Assembly: GCA_940671915.1 (NCBI GenBank) | Contig: CALNVZ010000641.1 | Location: 1,761,907-1,825,906 of the forward strand | DNA length: 64,000 nucleotides | Direction of reading: 5' to 3' | Source of the DNA: Paracentrotus lividus | Lineage: Eukaryota > Echinodermata > Echinoidea > Camarodonta > Echinidae | Shown: piece by piece, positions 25,196 to 36,482 of the stretch | How the letters are laid out: every line of letters begins with the position of its first letter | Position numbering within the stretch: the first letter of the stretch is position 1 | The notes under the pieces: generated by a model | The model's input: the letters and a program-made list of their open reading frames with translations, nothing else | The model's database searches: none | Told to the model about the DNA's origin: nothing | Made by a program: the position numbers and the translations under genes

Positions 25196-26987
25196 TTTCT
25201 TCGTGGATTTATGGAAGCATTGACGGTGCTTGATAAGGATCTTCATGAGTTTGAATTTGATTTGTTTATTTTTATGACTCGTCAATTCCGTTCTCTCTGA
25301 CTGAAATGTATCCAGGGTTTTCAATAACACGCATTTACAGTGGAACATTGCTCCTGTATGAAGAATTACCCCCACAAGAAAACTTTGAGAAATATGTAGA
25401 AAACGTTCAACTTGTCCAAGATGATGATGATGATGATCCACAGCATTTATATTGCGCCATATTTCTGCTGAGAACATTCCATGAACAATTGGATCCAATT
25501 GAGGTGGGGGATATGACACCCCAAAATAAAACAAATTTGTTTCTCAAATTTTAAAATTCGATTGATTGACGACAATTCGCAAATTAGACGGAGGCCCTAT
25601 TCAAGTTTTTACATATTTCAATTGTGATTTAGCTCGTCTGTTGAAAATTGTCAGCTGTTTTATTTTGGGGGAAAATTTATTCTGATGGCCCCATTCTAAA
25701 TATTTTTTACCGCCCTTACGTGGAACTACATTAACGTATATTAATCAGATGTATATATTGGAACTAAAGACAATGTGTCCCCGGGTAGTGATATTATATA
25801 TTTATATATTTAGGCCTATTTGATTTTGATGGTATTATACAGTTTTTACTACAATTAAAACATAGCAAATTTACAAGACGCATGAATACACGTCCGTTAT
25901 AATGAGCACAGATTCGACGAAATTCGTTACATTACGAGTTGATTCTCCCGGTCTCAAGGGAAACATGACCTGTATGTCTATGTGCCATGTTTTCATAACA
26001 TTGATAACGAGGTATTTGATTTTCTTCCGAGCACCTCGTCATAACGGGAGTAGACTATAAATAATGTAGCGGAACAATGAGGATGGTTCATAATCATGTC
26101 TGCAAAATGTAGAATTTGCAGACATAATTTGTCTGCAAATGTAAAAGCCTTGCTACTTAAATCAGACGTTGGTATTCTTGATCAGAACTCCCTTGTCAAG
26201 CAGGCCAACTTGGCTTGAATGGGACAACCCTGTCTTTCAGAGAAAACTTAATCAGACGTCTGTCGCTCACTTTCACTAAACATGTTTACCCGTATGATGT
26301 CAATAAACACGCCATCATCCATCATAGATTGAGTGCGCTTGCTCCAAAGGAAGACGTCTTCACATCTGTACCTATTTTATAGCGGTAATTTTCGAACCGT
26401 TTGTGTTCGCACCTGACTTATAATGCACGCCTGGTATTGGTGTCAACTTGGGAAAACGGGTGGGGGGGGGGGCTGACGTACTGTAGATATCATCTTGGGA
26501 GCGGGGGGGTTAGTTATGTTCCCAATTGACTTATAATACATCCCTCAACTTGGGATTTTGAGAAGTATAGTGGAGGGGGGGGGGGAGGATATAGTCGCAC
26601 TTGCGTATATATAATGACCCCTGGTATCGGTATCAACTTGGGATTGTGAGGAAAATTTGATTTCCCCCCCCCAACCTATCAGCTGTATGGGTAGGTTTAA
26701 GAGCTCAATGCGGGGGGGGGGGGGGGGGGGTGGTTGAATTTTTTTCGAACTTCGGCCAACCATAGGGTCATCAGTGTAGGGGTAGGTTTAAGAGGTCAAT
26801 CGGCTCAATATGAGTATACTTGTTCGTGTTTGTTTTTTGTTTTGTTTTGTTTGTTTTGTTTTGTTGTTTTGTTGTTTGTTTTTTTACATGTTGCTAAATT
26901 TGGCGCCCATTTGAGGTCATTTGGCGCCTTTTGGGCGCCTCTGCCCGATGGGCCGGGGCGTAAAGCCACCCCAGGAATACGCTCCAT
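25196..26987. other. No gene seen; G-rich repeats
   Basis: At 26400-26735 three or four diverged copies of a caacttggga phrase are followed by poly-G (up to 20 G at about 26711-26730). (TGTTT)n near 26830-26880. No integrin first exon or signal peptide was recognised here. Confidence 0.5.
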
Positions 26988-27038
26988 GAGTATGATAATT
27001 ATTATTAATGTTCACTCATTTATATTCTATTTTTGCAG

Positions 27039-27110
27039 GGTACTGGGGTGGTGCGCCCAGGTCGAACTCACAGTACAAACCGTCTATTACGAGACCGGGG
27101 CCTCATCAAA
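27039..27110 (+). pseudogene. Integrin alpha N-terminal exon, copy 1 of 3 (decayed)
   Basis: The first copy follows ctatttttgcag. In one frame it reads GGAPRSNSQYKPSITRPG, the clearest match of the three to the conserved blade-1 segment, but the preceding Val-Leu-Val codons are out of frame because of an extra base, and the Ala-Leu-Phe codons after Pro-Gly are disrupted. No donor site is visible. It heads a tandem array of units of about 185-240 bp (26988, 27200 and 27442). Confidence 0.6.
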
Positions 27111-27255
27111 ATGAATCCATTCATATCATGTTGGGATAGGCCGTCAAAACGCCTTGAAATCTCTGAGTTGGATATGAGTGCTATTCATGAAGCCAAGTAA
27201 TGATAATTGTTATTAATGTACAATCATTTTATTTATATATTTGTCATGTTTGCAG

Positions 27256-27400
27256 GATATTTGTCGTGTGCGCCAAGTCGAACTCACAGTCACCAACTCT
27301 CTACATGTATAACGAGACCGGGCGCTCTCTTCAGATACAACATTCATGTCATATCTATGATCATAGCGTCTATGGTAGGCTGTCGGACCGCTTGAGACAT
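27256..27400 (+). pseudogene. Integrin alpha N-terminal exon, copy 2 of 3 (decayed)
   Basis: A second copy follows an acceptor-like atgtttgcag. In one frame it reads CAPSRT and in another PGALFRYN, together matching the VGAP...PGALFRC pattern of integrin alpha subunits only if frames are switched. No donor is seen and both frames run into stops. The intron-like sequence before it (tgataattgttattaatgtacaatcat) is shared with the other two copies, showing that the duplication unit included intron as well as exon. Confidence 0.6.
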
Positions 27401-27494
27401 TCAAGTTGGATATTACATTTAGCACTATTCAAGAAGGACAATTGATAACAGTTATTAATATACAATCATTTACATGCACATTCTATTTTGGCAG

Positions 27495-27625
27495 GGTATT
27501 AGTCGGTGCGCCAAGTCGAACTACAGTACCAACCGTCTATTACGAGACGCAGGCGCACTCTTCAATGCACCATTTTCCTATGCCTGGACAGACGCCTTCT
27601 GTGTCGAGTCAAATTAGAGATAGGG
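27495..27625 (+). pseudogene. Integrin alpha N-terminal exon, copy 3 of 3 (degenerate)
   Basis: After a plausible acceptor (ttttggcag) the reading frame gives VLVGAP, a signature of integrin alpha blade 1, and it stays open to a gtaag donor. Past VLVGAP it drifts from the family pattern. Compared with the other two copies it has lost one C at the Gly-Ala-Pro codons and another after the Arg-Thr codons, so the expected segment ending in Pro-Gly-Ala-Leu-Phe is read in the wrong frame. It ends in phase 1, whereas the next exon at 30041 is open only when entered in phase 2, so the two do not join directly. It could still be a diverged working exon if another small exon lies between, but a relic is more likely. 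Confidence 0.55.
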
Positions 27626-27823
27626 GTAAGAAACTTTGAAATAAAAACCTAAAAGTATAAAGGGTAAAAATGACCCGATTCTAGGTCAATGATTGGGGCA
27701 AAGACAATGCCTGGTCAGTTCGGACCATGTGAGACATAAATGTCTTATGATAGACCCATTACGGCCATTACGTCACCAAATATGAGTAACCTAATGTTGG
27801 ATAGGCATATATCATGACGCTGA

Positions 27824-28031
27824 TGTACAGTCACACAGATGTTTTATTCTTATTTCATCTTCTATTATATCAATTTCTTATGTATTTCTTTGTTTTTAGG
27901 ATGAACGAAATTATCAACTTTCAACTACTGACTATGACGGGAAGGATTCCGTGGGGATCCTCAGGAAAAAAAAGGTATTTTTGGACGGCAAAACTGGACG
28001 TAACTCAACTTAAGTGTCTGTGTGACTGTAG
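27824..28031 (+). mobile_element. MITE, GTCACACAGACACTTACG family, copy d
   Basis: Right end aagtgtctgtgtgactgtag and core (aacgaaattatcaa, gtggggatcctcagg) match copies a-c; the left end is degraded. Confidence 0.8.
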
Positions 28032-28611
28032 ATTGGGTGTGAAAGCTCATTGTGATGTGTCTATTTGAGTTGAACAAGTCATGTCTGGAGTCCAACTCGG
28101 ATGTGACGCTAGAGGATCAGGAACACTTCCGGTTCAGCTTCGAACTTCTTTCCCCTGACTGGTCCACATGTCCGATCTCTATACCCTAGAAAATGTCACT
28201 GACTACACTACTCCCAGCTGTAGACGCAGCACTCAAGAAAAAAGATGACTAAATTCCCTTTTTTAAAACCTGTTTAAGCATGATTACATATTGATATCAA
28301 CTTGAACATCGCGTTTGTTAAAAATCAAGTCTATATAATTAGAATATAGTGGAATGCATTTCACAAAATCGGTTCGTAATTAAGTAACGGACAACTACAT
28401 GGAACGACTATTTCAGTTTTTGTGGGTAAAGTGGATTTATAATGTTGTTAGTATTTTTAGTCACCTGAGAATGTTCAGTCGTTCATAAAGTATTTCGTAA
28501 CTTTCAGAACAACTTGGTAAAATACATCCTGCTTTCAAAGTAGTGGATTATCTGAGTAAAGAAAGAAGCATTCAAGAAGCAGACAACTGCTGTAGACAAC
28601 TTGGAAAGACG

Positions 28612-29247
28612 ACTTAACCTAATCTGACTGGGAGGGGGGGGGGTCAATTTGAGGCCCCCCCCCCTGTACAAAATCCCGCGACTGCCGCGCATCGCTGCGA
28701 ATCGGGCAGACCCGTCGGCTTTTATGAACTTTTTTTCAAGTGTCCCGCAACTTTTGAATCAAGTTCGAAAAAATCGACATCCGTTGTCGGTTACGCAACT
28801 TTGTAATCGATGTAGGCCAAAATTGAAAAAAATCGTCATTTTTGCATTCGTATGGTACAAATTACTGCTTGTTTTCAATATTTATAATGATAATTGGTGT
28901 TCTGAGCCTTTGATTGATTAATTTTGTTCTTTATAATTGATCAAACATTTACTGGCATAAAAATTCAAAAAAGAAATGAATATTGAAATAAAAACTAGAA
29001 TACATAGGAAATGCATATAAACAAATAGTATACAGAAAAATTATTTCAAATTTCTGATTTGTCCATTCAAGTGTTTGTTTTGCTACTCAGCAACTTTTAG
29101 AAAAAATTTGGGCTTCATAACTAAAGGGACGTTCGCGCAAAATTCGCGGTGTCGGACATCGGCCGGAGATTTCGGCGGGGGGGGGTCAAATTGCCCCCCC
29201 CAGTCAAAATATCCTCTTGAAAGCCCAGTCAGAATAGGGTTAAGTCC
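28612..29247. mobile_element. Palindromic element, CTTAACC...TCTGACTGGG ends
   Basis: Left cttaacctaatctgactggg and right cccagtcagaatagggttaa are inverted, each followed inward by poly-G/poly-C and gtcaa(t)tt. About 635 bp, no coding capacity recognised. Confidence 0.7.
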
Positions 29248-29576
29248 CCTATGTTACTTTTGCTGAGTACATATGATATCACCTTTAATAATGCAAAATA
29301 GGTGTCTCCATGGTTCTTCCTTGTACATGTTGTAGTTATTGTAAATAAAGCGCGATATTTGTATTTACTGAGCGAAACAGGCTTAACATTCGACCTACTT
29401 ACAGTGTGTAAAACAAGTACTGATTAGAGAAAACACCGGGATGGTGTTTCACGAATGATTTTACGAGCGACTGGATCATGTTTCTTGGATATACTAAACA
29501 TGTTTGCAAGAACTGATCACAGTCGTCATTAAATTAATTCTACTTAACGAACGACTTGGGTGAAACCAGCCATGTG

Positions 29577-29812
29577 GGTGTAACACAAAGACTTACGATT
29601 GATTAAGAGTTACATTGATTTTTTCTTGTGTAACCTCATTTGAAAACCAGGTACAGTTATAGATTGGATTTGGATTATGATGAAGAGAAGGGTTCAGGCT
29701 AGGGTTCGGATTAGATCATCAAACTCTTGTGGAGCATCCTGTCCATGATGGAGGCTACCGAGAAAAAATCAATCGTAACTTTTAATCAATCGTAAGTCTT
29801 TGTGTTACACCC
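29577..29812. mobile_element. Palindromic MITE, AAAGACTTACGATTGAT family, copy 2
   Basis: Ends gtaacacaaagacttacgat and atcgtaagtctttgtgttac are inverted; core shared with 15147-15384 (aaccaggtacagt, gggttcgga, ctgtccatgatg). Confidence 0.85.
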
Positions 29813-30040
29813 TGATGTAAGATTGTCATAGGGACACTCAAGGTGGTTTCTATTTTTTGTTTTTCTATACTTTCATGACCTTTTTTGGGGCGCTGCTTCA
29901 GCGGACCACCACACTGGTAATTTAAACACAGTGGATTTTAATCCAAAATATATGGAAATTTTGTTTACAAAGACCTAATAAAATAATCATCTAGTATCTT
30001 GAACGCTATGTGTTTCATACTGTTTCTATTCTCCTCTCAG

Positions 30041-30152
30041 GGGAATAAAGAGTGGCTCCAAACCCCGTCCTTTTTTCCAAGATGCTAAAGATAACCAATG
30101 GTTAGGGGTGTCTTTGACCAGACAGAACATCGGTAGGACGGGTAGAGTCACG
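30041..30152 (+). CDS. Integrin alpha exon: end of propeller blade 1
   Basis: The exon follows a good polypyrimidine acceptor (ttctattctcctctcag) and ends at ACG|gtaagc. The only open frame is entered in phase 2. It reads GIKSGSKPRPFFQDAKDNQW and continues LGVSLTRQNIGRTGRVT. The DNQWLGVSLTRQ core is a near-exact match to the conserved blade-1/2 junction of vertebrate alpha-4 and alpha-9. It ends in phase 0, matching the starts of both candidate next exons (35274 and 41877). The upstream partner is uncertain, because the exon-like sequence at 27495 ends in a different phase. Confidence 0.88.
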
Positions 30153-30445
30153 GTAAGCCACTCTTTCCATTCAGCCATGCTCACCTTCACAAATAATATG
30201 TAGTTATGCTGAGCGCGTCACACTGTCCCGTAGTTGAGCAAGGATGGACAGCCAACAGCCAAACAAGACCCAAAACGAGAAATATATCTACAGAAGGTTT
30301 AACACGATGGTACTTCAACAACACTCGAAGGGTACTCGAAGGGTACACGAATTACCCTATGCTTTCATGATCAGAGCAATATTCGAAATTTTCGATGATC
30401 GTGTGTCCATCCTTGCTCAATTTCGGGACAGTGTGACACGGGCTT

Positions 30446-30672
30446 TAAGGTGGTATCTCACTTCGCGGAGACGTCTCAGCGACACGAACTCTCCGATATT
30501 TTTCCCGTTGCGGGAAAAAAAAATCATAAATTTAAGCATGTTCGATTTTCACGCAACTCATTAAACATCGGGATATCTCCACAACTGTCTCAAAACCGTC
30601 TCAAAACCGTCACAAACTCTTCCCAAACTAGTCTCATATCCGTCTCATGGCAAGTGAGATACCACCATAAGG
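30446..30672. mobile_element. GAGACG-rich palindromic MITE, copy 2
   Basis: About 227 bp; ends aaggtggtatctcacttcgc and aagtgagataccaccataag are inverted. It lies in the first visible integrin intron. Confidence 0.85.
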
Positions 30673-31033
30673 TTCGTTTGTCCCATGATATACATTAATA
30701 TGTTCTTTCGTTTGTCCGAACACACAAGTTTCCAGTACCATTACCTGAATGTTCGTTTGTATTCTATTTTGAAAAATTGAAAGAATGAATAGAATAATAC
30801 TTTCACTACGTTGATTGAGACAATCTCGATATGATGTAATATCCAGTTTAGATGAAAAGTGGGATATGTCTGGATGGTTTCCATTTGTTCACATGTGAAT
30901 ATTATAAGCAAAATATACTATTTTGTTGGTGTTCATGTAATCTAAAGTTTTTATTGTTCCGTTTGTATTATTTTGTCAATATTGTGTTTGTGAATTTGTA
31001 TACTCATTAATGTTTTAGATTGTTTTAGATGTT

Positions 31034-31094
<61 letters not shown>

Positions 31095-34000
31095 GCATAT
31101 ATATATTCATCACTAAATATCTGTGCTCGCACTATCAAGTGATTGTACATTCGTCCACATATCAATGTGTTGCTTTCATTTTTCATTTTTCATCATAATA
31201 TTAAGTTTGACATTTCATGCACGCTGTATATCTATTCGTGATCATTGTTTATTATATTTGTCATACATTATGTAATACAATAATGCTGGTATAATCGTTT
31301 AATGTTTAACCTGTTATATTGTATATAGCCTTTAACATTCATCATTAATGATTGTATTTTTGTATTATATATTAACGTTTTAACGTTTCATTGCGACCAA
31401 CTAACCTCTAAAAATAGATTCAGCGATTTTATCAGGTTGGTAATATTATTATCCCCAAAACATTTATAAGGTAATGATGCCTAATCAAATGATATCCAAA
31501 GAATGCTATTCAATCCACTCAATTCGTCTAGACAGAATATTATGAGATAGACGTTGGTGACATGAAAATCAACATTCAGTCGTTTATTGGTAGAAAGAAA
31601 ACAAACTTCGCCCCTCCCCACACGATGAATTTTTTTTTTAGGTTTTAAGCTCAAATGCCTAAAAATTTATTGGCTTTTTTAATAATATGAAATAATTGGG
31701 GAATAAAAGCGCAAACAATATTTAAAAAATTTCAATTAACCTTATTAAAAAAAAAGGGCAAGGCAACTTGCTTCGCTAATGGTGCTTGGAAGACAAACAA
31801 ACAAAATAGTGTACAAAAATGCAATCAAATGTTTTATTTGCAGAAGTTTGCATATATACTTATAGAATGGTGAGACTTTAATAAACAAATAAAAGTAAAT
31901 AAATAAATATATGTATAACCAAATACGCAGCCTTGCATAAATTTACAAATGTCTTCTCTCTATCCCCAAAAATGTATAACCCTTGCTCATGATGTATTCA
32001 TCGTAAAAAAAAAGAATTTTTCCATGAACAACGCGCTTCATCAACACCTGCATTTATACCAGCACAACACCCTACACCACCACCACCATCATCATCTGCC
32101 CACCTCATCCCCACCAACGTTACACGCACCCTTAACCCGTATAGGCTGTGGCCATCTGTGGTCAAAACGTTTACTACAACGACGCTATTTTACCCAACGG
32201 ATTGGTGTGCTATAACAATCAAATGCGGGACTTAATTATAACTCCATCGCAAAGCAACGCCCTTGCCTGAATGGTATAGATAAAAAGGAGTTCACGTGTC
32301 TGGAATTTTTATTAGTTTTAAAAATGCAGAAAAATAAAAGAAAAATATGAGCGAAGGTTGGGAGAAAATTTCGTCAAAAGAAATACGAAGTTATGAATAT
32401 TCAAGTTTGATATCTGTGACGTCACGTGCGAGCTGCTTCGTCCTATGTCATGTATGTGTTAAATGCAAATGTAATTTCATAAAGTGTCCATTTTTCCAGA
32501 AGATATTAATTATGTGCGGTCCAGATGTAAGTATCAAGAGCCTGTTGTTTCAATATACATGCATTCTAAACAAATTGACCCATTCCTTTATACAGAAAAC
32601 AATGTAGCAAAAGACCAACATGAAAAGACAATTTATGAAATTAGATGGCACAACACATGGGAGAGCTTATTCGCCACGGTGTCGGTCACAGAAATACAAA
32701 CTTTAAAATATTCGCAAGTTCGGTGATTTTTTTGGTCGATTTCTTCAACTTTCCACTCATATTTTTCTTTCATAGTTTTCTATCTTTTTTTAAACCAATA
32801 AAATTGCCGGGATGAATTTCGTCCTTTAAATCGCAATGTTCACCAAGTTAATGAACGTGCCTCAACGGAGGCACAGGAAATTGCATGATTTTAATTGCGC
32901 TAGTCAGGGTTGGGTTTAACCTCTTACGAGAAAATTAACATGAAATTTAGTATAGGAAATCAAATGGTAGAGGCCGGCGCCACGAAATTCGCACTTTGTC
33001 AAAGGTTAAGATGTCACATCTAGGAAATAATACCCTTAAAATATTCATTTAAACGGTAGCATGACTTGCAGCTGAGCCGTAAAGAAGGTCACAATCCCAG
33101 CATATCGGGCTCCGCAATTCCATATAAAGGCATAGCGCAACTTACAATCATCTTTAAAAAATGCAAGTAATTAGCGCAGTATTGAAACTGTCAACTATTA
33201 AATTAGAATAAACATGACACTATGAAATGACCCTTTGGAACTGCAAAAAAACAACAACAACACACACTATTACTTTAAACAACAAACATTAAAAACACAC
33301 CTATTCAGTCGTTATTAACAGTGCGAATGTATTTTGCGTGATTGGCCAAGCTCTTCGGAAATCCAATCAACATTCGTAAACCAGACTGGTCATGGGCCCG
33401 GCCATTTTTTTTTTTTTTATTATTATTTTTTTTTAATTTAATGGGTTTTCTCTCGCCTAGCCAGCCATTCTTGAAAAAAAAAGAAGAAAAAAAAAATTGC
33501 CCGATGATTGCTTCTGGTCCCCTGATAATCCGCCTTGTCTGATGATTAGTCTTTTGCTGCATCTTCTGGAATGTGCCTGTCTATGTAACTCCTGTTTATC
33601 GTATCCAATCCGTCTTGAAGAAGTGTAAAGCATTGCATGTGTCTCGAATCTTGTCCTGCACGTTTATGGTCCCACGAGTAACAACCTCTGTTTCAGTACT
33701 GGTCTGTGTCAATGTCTGTGAGATGTCAGTAATAATTATTTCCCAACTTCTGCCAAAATGGTGTTGGGTCCTCTGTTAGCGGCGCAATTCAGGTTACTTC
33801 ATGAAATTGGTCAATGTGGCCTGCAAATTCTGTCACATACACGACAAACTGTCATGGAATAAATGCTCTTTTGAGGACGAAGGATGTTAATTCCAATTTG
33901 AATTTTTTTTTCTTTTTTTTCTTGTTGTTGTTAATTTTTTTTAAAGACGGAACATGTGATCATCACCTTATTTTGTGTCGTAATCTTTACCCAAACAAGA

Positions 34001-34950
34001 AATAGAATAGAAATTGCTCTGAAAGCGTACGAATTCGCACCTTTTGGCATTTTTAAAAGTTGTTTTGCATGTTATGTCTTGCATGATACCTGTACCTCGC
34101 ACTGCACACGTCTCGATGTGGAAATATTAACATTATTTAAAGGTAAGTTTGTAACATACGCGTAACTCATTTTCGGGTCCAACAAAACTAAACCAGCGCA
34201 TACACATGATACATTGATAATAAAAACCTGCGGCAGAAAAGCATGGCTCTCAGTATTGAATTAATAATTAAGATTTAAAAAAATTAAAATACTTTTACGC
34301 AAATATCCTTATAATGATAACAAATGTACACTGCAGTTTGCTGGCGTAACATTCATTCTCTGATCTTTTTGTCTCCAAAATGATGTATAACTAATACAGT
34401 GATAGGATTCCTGCATTTCTAACTTGGACACAAATTTTTACTCCGTCAATAATGCCCTTCTAAGGGAATCAAAGATAAATGAATACATGACTTGTTTTAC
34501 AATTCTAGCTAGCAATTTGGTATAAAAATTTATCAATCACATATTGAACCACATTTGCACAAAGAAGAAAGTTCAAGCAGTAGGGAAATCTACCCGTACT
34601 AAGTTTAACTTGTGATTTACAGAACTGGCACTTTTATGGGGAAACTCGATTCTTGATTATCTTTGATTTTGTTGAACATAAATGATGATAAATAAGCTAT
34701 CAAGTTTAAAAGACATAAAAGGAATATAAAACCCTATACTACAATGTCCACTTCCCATCGGAAGTCCTTTCTGTGTCATCTTTTAACTGGGAACCTACAG
34801 AGGGTTATCCCCTTTTTTGTTTGTTGCTCACACACAGAAATTGGGTTTAACCCTTTCCATGGCTTAAATTTTTTAAAAATTATTTCTGAAGAAAATTTAG
34901 TTTGATCATTTGCGAATTGCTTGTTGATTTTATTTTTATGATTTATTTTA
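30673..34950. other. Integrin intron, no exon recognised; (TA)n microsatellite
   Basis: A (TA)n run of about 54 bases occupies 31037-31090. Poly-T/A runs at 33403-33490 and 33905. CAC/CAT repeats near 32070. I looked for but did not find further integrin-like exon sequence. Confidence 0.5.
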
Positions 34951-35255
34951 TTAATCCCCCTCCCGCAAAACTCACAGAAGGAAATTTTGTTGATTTTTTT
35001 TTAATGATTTCATCATTTTAATCCCCTTTCCGCTAAAATCTCAAAACAAACTTTTGTCATGATATTTGCTTCTTAATCCCCTTTCTGCCAAAATCTCAAA
35101 ACAAACTTTTGTCATGATATTTGCTTGTTTATCCCTTTCTGCCAAAATCTCAAAACCAACTTTTGTTATGAAATTTGCTTTTTATATATTTTTGTTTTGT
35201 TTGGTTTTATGATTTATTATGTTTATCCCCTTCCCGCCAAAATCACAAAACGCCC
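34950..35255 (+). repeat. Tandem repeat of about 54 bp upstream of exon 2a
   Basis: Units starting near 34954, 35019, 35073, 35128 and 35222 share taatccccttt, gccaaaatctcaaaac and cttttgtcatgatatttgct. The last unit ends about 20 bp before the exon 2a acceptor. Confidence 0.8.
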
Positions 35256-35273
35256 TCTTACGACCACCCACAG

Positions 35274-35406
35274 GCATGCGCACATAAATGGTCGAATGAG
35301 TACTTCAAAAACACTGTCAAGGTCATTCTCGTGAACGGAGCGTGTTATGAGATCGGAGCAGAATTTGACTATCAGACCGTCAACAAGACCAGACCGTGTC
35401 TCACTG
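35274..35406 (+). CDS. Integrin alpha exon 2a: alternative propeller exon
   Basis: A 133-bp exon after cgaccacccacag, ending G|gtgagt. Entered in phase 0 it reads ACAHKWSNEYFKNTVKVILV then NGACYEIGAEFDYQTVNK and TRPCLT, leaving in phase 1. The CxHxWxN and NGxCY motifs and the closing PC match the blade-2 segment that follows the previous exon in alpha-4/alpha-9. It is about 42% identical (19 of 45 positions by eye) to exon 2b at 41877 and has the same entry and exit phases. It carries an N-glycosylation sequon (Asn-Lys-Thr) that 2b lacks. Its donor abuts a tRNA-like SINE head, and a tandem repeat of about 54 bp lies just upstream of the acceptor. Confidence 0.85.
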
Positions 35407-35490
35407 GTGAGTTGGTATAGTGGTTAGGGTCCTGTGATCGAGGGTGGATCATAAGGTATGAGGTTCGAATCCCGGTGACATAACTAACCA
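35407..35490 (+). mobile_element. tRNA-like SINE head abutting the exon 2a donor
   Basis: gttggtatagtggttaggg resembles an A-box and aggttcgaatccc a B-box. The sequence starts within a few bases of the exon 2a 5' splice site, so the intron side of the donor may lie inside the SINE. Confidence 0.6.
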
Positions 35491-35914
35491 GGGGCCGCGG
35501 AGTTTAAAAAAAAAATGTTTAATGGGGGGGGGGGTAGGTGGGTACAAAACTGAACCAATCAAATCAAATAGGAATCAAATTTGATTGATATTGAATTCAC
35601 GATTTTCGAATATCATCAAAATAAAAAAAAACATTAAATACAAAGGGATTATATAAATACAATTAAGGCAAAAGTATACATTTCTGGCAAAATCTTTGAA
35701 CAAGTGGAAGGAAAATCGGAAAAAAAAATCATGTACTTTTATTTCATAGAGACATGCAAAAAGAGAAAAATAAATCACAATTACATAGACCGTTTAAGAG
35801 AGGGTGAAGCCCCAGTCCCCAATCCCCCTTCCCCTTCCCCGGTTCAACGGCCTCTGGTAACATCAGTCGTTGCCACAACACTAGTCGTGCGTTGATCGTC
35901 CACTTCGAATTGAA

Positions 35915-36060
35915 TTTGACCAAGTAAGAGTTAGGCCAATATGTATTAGACCAAAGAGATCTTAGACCAACTTGTTAGTAGACCAAGTAGGTTTAGCCAT
36001 GTGGTATTACACAAATAGAGAATTGGACCAACTGGTGTTAGACCAAGTGGATATAAACCC
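35915..36060 (+). repeat. TTAGACCAAGTGG-type repeat block, copy 2
   Basis: Runs of ttagaccaa, ttggaccaactgg and agaccaagtgg phrases, directly followed by a GGACTTGTCGGA MITE. Confidence 0.65.
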
Positions 36061-36205
36061 GGGGGGATTTCATCAAAGGACTTGTCGGACATTTCATCCG
36101 ACAAATTTTCTCTCAGTCAATCAGATGTATGCATTTCAGTAGCTTATAACAGTTTGTCTGATAAAACGTCCTACACGTCCTTTCATGAAACGCCCCCCCC
36201 CCCCC
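36061..36205 (+). mobile_element. Palindromic MITE, GGACTTGTCGGA family, copy d
   Basis: Same family as 1001-1134, ending in a poly-C run. Confidence 0.85.
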
Positions 36206-36262
36206 GGTCATCATGGTTATGCAAAAACACAAGGACTCGCAGGAGTTGGCACCCGCTGGACC

Positions 36263-36402
36263 AGGGGGGCGTTTCATGAAAGGACTTGTCGGACGTTTTA
36301 TCCGACAAACTGTTATAAGCTACTGAAATGCTTGCATCTGATTGGCTAAGAGATAATTTGTCAGATAAAATGTCCGACAAGTCCTTTGATGAAATGCCCC
36401 CC
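36263..36402 (-). mobile_element. Palindromic MITE, GGACTTGTCGGA family, copy e
   Basis: Inverted relative to copy d and only about 57 bp away. Followed by a tRNA-like stretch (36426-36480, ggcatagtggtatag and gggttcgattttc). Confidence 0.85.
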
Positions 36403-36482
36403 AGTTGTGACCGTATCGTTACAGTTGGCATAGTGGTATAGTGTAGTTGTAGATGACAAGGTTCAGGGTTCGATTTTCAGCC

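Larger units (their letters stand above)
26988..27627 (+). repeat. Three-unit tandem duplication carrying the exon relics
   Basis: Three units begin at about 26988, 27200 and 27442. Each starts with a shared intron-like stretch (tgataat, attaatgt, caatcatt), then a cag acceptor, then the integrin-like exon sequence. Units 1 and 2 also share their distal part (ggccgtc/ggctgtc, cttgaaa/cttgaga, agttggatat); unit 3 diverges after the exon-like part and ends in a donor-like gtaag. Confidence 0.75.
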
